From: Dactylosporangium siamense
GTDB lineage: Bacteria > Actinomycetota > Actinomycetes > Mycobacteriales > Micromonosporaceae
DNA: 33,127 nucleotides
Direction of reading: 5' to 3'
NCBI RefSeq assembly: GCF_016862795.1
Contig: NZ_BONQ01000153.1
Span: forward strand, 1-33,127
A program made the translations under genes and the position numbers. Positions 30,245 to 33,127 of this stretch are shown here, one piece after another (the first letter of the stretch is position 1; each line of letters starts with the position of its first letter). The notes below the pieces were generated by a model. That model worked only from the letters and a program-made list of their open reading frames with translations, was not told the DNA's origin and searched no databases.

Positions 30245-31337
30245 GGTCGAGCTGCGCGCCGAGGCGCCGGCCGGTCTCCGTGGCCCGCTGCTTCAGGGCC
30301 GCGACCCGCGACGCGGTCTCCTCCAGGCGCTGCGGCCGTTCGTCCCACAACCGGTCGACCTGGGCGAGCAGCGGCCCGGCGGCCTCGCGGACCACGCCGC
30401 GCGGCACCGGCGCGCCGATGCGCTGGGCGAAGTCGAAGACCTTCCCCGCATACGGCAGCGCCAGCAGCGGCACCCCGGCGAGGGCGGCGAACATCAGGAA
30501 GTGCAGCCGCATGCCGACGGCCAGGTCCAGGTGTTTCATCAGGTCCAGGATCTGCCCCGGCCGGAACTCGCCGTGCAGGACCCGGCAGTGCTCCGCCGCC
30601 GTCATCCGGGACAGGACCGCGTGGGCGTGGCGGATGTCGGAGCGTTCCATCGGCACGAACAGCAGCGCCGCGTCGAGCCGATGCACGATGAAGTCGCCGA
30701 CGTGGGCGAGGAGCTGGTGGTACCCGTCGGCGTCGAGGTGCTGCGCGGCCCGGCCCGGCTCGCGGACGCTCATGCCGACCACCCGGCGGCCGGCCGGCAG
30801 CGAGTCACGCAGCAGGCCGGCGTCGAACTCCTCCGGGGCCAGCAGCAGCGCCGGGTCGGCGGTGACGGACACCCGGCAGGTCACCCCCGCCTCCTCGAGC
30901 GCGACCTTGGACTCCTCGTCCCGGACGGTCACCTCGACCGCCTGGGCGAGGACGTCGCGCGCCATCGCGCAGTCGATCTCCTCGGTGAGCGGGCCGGCGC
31001 CCAGGGCGTATCCGAAGACCGGCACCCGCTGCTCCTGCGCGGTGCGCACCACGCGCAGATACCGGCGCGCCTCCGTGTCGTACAGGATGCCGCCGCCCCC
31101 GAGGACCAGCAGGTCCAGGCGCTGCAGCTCGGCCGCGGTCCGGTCCCGGCTGACGCCCTCCCACGGCGCGACCTCGACGTCCGGGTGCGCGTCGGCGGTG
31201 TGCTCCGGCTCGCGGGAGAACACCAGCACGTCCACGTCCGGCCGCCTGGCCCGCAGGTCGGCGAGGATACTCGTCAGGATCGCCTCGTCGCCGAGATTGC
31301 AACCGCCGTACGAGCCGAGGACGCCCACTCTTGTCAT
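30225..31337 (-). CDS. Polysaccharide pyruvyl transferase family protein
   Basis: 370 aa of the CsaB/WcaK type, which moves pyruvate from PEP onto surface-polymer sugars as a ketal. The GT-B-like layout is visible: RVGVLGSYGGCNLGDEAILTSIL at the N-terminus, LLVLGGGGILYD near 80, VFGYALGAGPL, VTVRDEESKVALEEAG, VTADPALLL, and in the second half VVGMSVREPG, FVPME, MKHLDLAVGMRLHFLMFAALAGVPLLALPYAGKV. Cytoplasmic. It is the first gene of the operon running to 26464 and diverges from the potassium channel gene with 83 bp between starts. The ATG 31337 has no strong ribosome-binding site that I can point to. Confidence 0.88.
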   Translation of the reverse strand: MTRVGVLGSYGGCNLGDEAILTSILADLRARRPDVDVLVFSREPEHTADAHPDVEVAPWEGVSRDRTAAELQRLDLLVLGGGGILYDTEARRYLRVVRTAQEQRVPVFGYALGAGPLTEEIDCAMARDVLAQAVEVTVRDEESKVALEEAGVTCRVSVTADPALLLAPEEFDAGLLRDSLPAGRRVVGMSVREPGRAAQHLDADGYHQLLAHVGDFIVHRLDAALLFVPMERSDIRHAHAVLSRMTAAEHCRVLHGEFRPGQILDLMKHLDLAVGMRLHFLMFAALAGVPLLALPYAGKVFDFAQRIGAPVPRGVVREAAGPLLAQVDRLWDERPQRLEETASRVAALKQRATETGRRLGAQLDRTKVAA

Positions 31338-31420
31338 CGTCGCCCGCTACCCAGCAGGCGTCGGGTCATACGTTGCCCGTATGGTGGGTTTCGACCATTC
31401 GGCAACCGTGGGCGGGGCAC

Positions 31421-32437
31421 GTGATCCAGTTTCCGGCTGTGCGGCGGGGCCCGCTGCGGGCGATCAGCGCGCGGCTCGGTTTCGCGGTGCTGCTCGTCTC
31501 CTCGATCGTCGCAGTCATCTTCGTCGACCGGGGCGGCTACCGGGACGTCAACGAGGACGGACTCACCCTCCTCGACTGCTTCTACTACGCGGTTGTCACC
31601 CTGTCGACCACCGGATACGGCGACATCACGCCGGTGTCGGAGTCGGCCCGCCTCGCCAACATCCTGATCATCACCCCGGCCCGCGTGCTGTTCCTGATCA
31701 TCCTGGTCGGCACCACCCTGGAAGTCCTGACCGAGCAGTACCGCACCAACCTCAGGTTGCAGCGGTGGAGGAAACGCGTGAAGAACCACGTCATCGTCTG
31801 CGGCTACGGCACCAAGGGCCGGGCGGCGGTCGGCACCCTGCTGGAGAACGGCCTGGACAAGGCCCAGGTGGTCGTGGTCGAGAGCCAGTCCGCCGCCGCG
31901 CGTCAGGCCCAGGCCGACGGCCTGGTCGTGGTCGAGGGCTCCGCGACCCGTTCGACGGTGCTCAAGGAGGCCCGGGTCGAGGACGCCAAGGCGATCATCA
32001 TCGCGACCGACAGCGACGACGCGTCGGTCCTGGTCACGCTCACGGTCCGGCAGCTGACCGCGGGCAAGGTCTCGATCATCGCGGCGGCCCGCGAGGCGGA
32101 GAACGCGCCGCTGCTGCGCCAGTCCGGCGCCCACCACGTCATCGTGTCCTCCGCCACCGCTGGCCGGCTGCTGGGCCTGTCCACGACCGCGCCGCCGCTC
32201 ATCGAGGTCGTCGAGGACCTCCTCACCCCCGGGCAGGGGATGGCCCTGGCGATGCGCTCCGCCCGCCGGGACGAGGTCGGCTCGGCGCCACGGGACCTCT
32301 CGGAGCTGGTCATCGCGCTGTTCCGGCGGGGCAAGGTGCTGTCGCTCGCCGACCCCGAGGGCACCACGATCCAGACCGGCGACATGGTCGTCTATGTGCG
32401 CGACGACCGCCCGCAGGCCGCCCCGGCGATGCCGTGA
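31421..32437 (+). CDS. Two-TM potassium channel with RCK (TrkA-N) domain
   Basis: 338 aa. TM1 (about 18-36), pore helix and selectivity filter TLSTTGYGDITP (TTGYGD at 63-68), TM2 (80-103), then a cytoplasmic RCK module starting KNHVIVCGYGTKGRAAV (Rossmann nucleotide site, 122-137) and a TrkA-C-like end (LSELVIALFRRGKVLSL, IQTGDMVVYV). This is the MthK/Kch-type ligand-gated K+ channel plan. GTG 31421 is chosen because the basic pre-TM1 segment starts there; upstream codons give an unlikely sequence. The downstream gene starts 8 nt after its stop. Confidence 0.92.
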   Translation: MIQFPAVRRGPLRAISARLGFAVLLVSSIVAVIFVDRGGYRDVNEDGLTLLDCFYYAVVTLSTTGYGDITPVSESARLANILIITPARVLFLIILVGTTLEVLTEQYRTNLRLQRWRKRVKNHVIVCGYGTKGRAAVGTLLENGLDKAQVVVVESQSAAARQAQADGLVVVEGSATRSTVLKEARVEDAKAIIIATDSDDASVLVTLTVRQLTAGKVSIIAAAREAENAPLLRQSGAHHVIVSSATAGRLLGLSTTAPPLIEVVEDLLTPGQGMALAMRSARRDEVGSAPRDLSELVIALFRRGKVLSLADPEGTTIQTGDMVVYVRDDRPQAAPAMP

Positions 32438-32444
32438 GCCGCTG

Positions 32445-33053
32445 GTGAGGCGGTTCGTCGTTGTGGCGGCGGTACTGCTGGCAGTGCTGGGCCTGGCTTC
32501 GCCCGCCGCCGCCCATGGTGGCGCGTCGGTCACCATCCACTCCGACGGCCGTGGCTCTGTGTGGATCACCGCCCAGTGGCAGGACGGCCACCCCATCAAC
32601 GAGCCGACCCCGGTGACCCTGACCGCGACGCCCGCGGCGGGCGGGTCGGCGGTGACCGCCGGAGCGAAGCTCACGCAGACCGGTGACGAGCGCGGCACGC
32701 AGACGTGGAGCGGCGTGCTGCCGCCCGGGTCGTGGCGGGTCGCGATCGACCTCGGCGCCCCCGTCGAGGGGCACTGCCAGGCGCTGGTCCCGGCGGTCTC
32801 CGGCGCAGAGACCGGCACACAGTCCGGCACACAGACCGGCACGCAGACCGGCACGGGGGCCGGCACCCCGCAGCCGGTCGAGGTGGCGTGCCTGATCCCG
32901 GCGACCGCCGCGACGGCCCCGGCCGGCGACGCGCCGGCTGGGTCATCGGGGGCGGGCAGCCTCGCCCCGCTCTGGGTGACCCTGGGTGTGCTGCTGATCG
33001 CCGGCCTGGTGGTGGCCGAGGTGATCCGCCGCCGCAAGCACCGGCAGAGGTAG
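32445..33053 (+). CDS. Exported membrane-anchored protein with mature N-terminal His
   Basis: 202 aa. A signal peptide (1-23) ends PAAA, giving a mature start HGGASVTIHSDGRGS, a His-first layout like CopC, YcnI and YtkA-type proteins. A single beta-sandwich-like domain (VWITAQWQDGHPINEPTPVTLTATPA, to about 115) contains two Cys (GHCQALV, VACLIP) separated by a GTQTGT repeat. A linker and one C-terminal membrane helix (about 170-193) with a basic tail anchor it. Copper or other metal binding is a suggestion only. GTG 32445, 8 nt after the potassium channel stop, likely co-transcribed. The stop TAG lies in the first unit of a 17-bp tandem array that runs to the window end. Confidence 0.7.
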   Translation: MRRFVVVAAVLLAVLGLASPAAAHGGASVTIHSDGRGSVWITAQWQDGHPINEPTPVTLTATPAAGGSAVTAGAKLTQTGDERGTQTWSGVLPPGSWRVAIDLGAPVEGHCQALVPAVSGAETGTQSGTQTGTQTGTGAGTPQPVEVACLIPATAATAPAGDAPAGSSGAGSLAPLWVTLGVLLIAGLVVAEVIRRRKHRQR

Positions 33054-33127
33054 CGTGCCGGCAGACGTAGCGCGCCGGCAGACGTAGCGCGCCGGCAGAC
33101 GTAGCGCGCCGGCAGACGTAGCGCGCC
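33040..33127. repeat. 17-bp tandem array spanning a stop codon
   Basis: A diverged first unit (33040-33056) holds the last codons and TAG stop (33051-33053). Exact units GCCGGCAGACGTAGCGC follow at 33057, 33074, 33091 and 33108, then the array runs off the window. Each unit keeps TAG. Confidence 0.92.

Overview
The window is chromosomal DNA of a high-GC actinomycete. The signs are dense GC-rich codons, GTG and TTG starts, 4-nt ATGA/GTGA gene overlaps, promoters that appear to give leaderless mRNAs, an ALF-repeat surface protein, a DUF929/VKOR thiol-oxidation pair, a SigK/SigL-like ECF sigma factor with its zinc-finger anti-sigma factor, and a FhuF-like ferric reductase. A filamentous genus of Micromonosporaceae type is my best guess, but this is inference from gene content. 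There is no rRNA and no intact tRNA.

Left end (1 to about 4022): the distal end of an integrated element. It stops exactly at a duplicated 3' half of a tRNA-Val(GAC) gene (3981-4022), followed by a terminator-like hairpin. It carries a strikingly lower-GC gene for a PD-(D/E)XK nuclease-like protein (508-1980), about 1.2 kb of hairpin-rich non-coding or decayed DNA, and a 206-aa protein with a possible second nuclease-like fold. The intact tRNA and any integrase would lie to the left of the window. From 4023 to about 6000 the chromosome side carries diverged second copies of three sequences: the att-flank sequence, a CTGGGAGA-type motif, and a gene-end/terminator segment also found inside the island. 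This suggests that more than one related element was inserted at, or lost from, the locus.

Centre (4649 to 21426): core-like genes in small operons. They include an LPVTG-anchored ALF-repeat protein, two unknown small or secreted proteins, a diguanylate-cyclase gene with an in-frame internal deletion plus a coupled 43-aa membrane protein, and an operon of an unknown 211-aa protein, a PP2C phosphatase and an Hsp70-like ATPase. These are followed by GntR and TetR regulators, FhuF-like ferric reductase, anti-sigma and sigma factors, a lone chemoreceptor, a YcnI copper protein, the VKOR/thioredoxin-like (DUF929) oxidative-folding pair, a Tat-exported cyclase-family hydrolase, an M15 peptidase, and two membrane proteins (one with a ComEA-like HhH tail).

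Right (21423 to 33127): an L-lactate oxidation operon, lacI-type regulator followed by lutA, lutB and lutC, with LacI-type operators upstream of the regulator. Then come an MmpS-like lipoprotein, a minus-strand operon (polysaccharide pyruvyl transferase, FAD oxidoreductase, polytopic membrane protein, Sfp-type phosphopantetheinyl transferase, HD-domain protein), a two-TM potassium channel with RCK domain, and an exported membrane-anchored protein with a mature N-terminal His.

The most unusual window-wide signal is a set of short tandem repeats (5, 14, 17, 19, 20 and 25 bp units) lying on the stop codons of many genes. In most of them the repeat unit contains the stop codon itself, and between convergent genes one array supplies the stops of both genes. 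I know of no described system that explains this.
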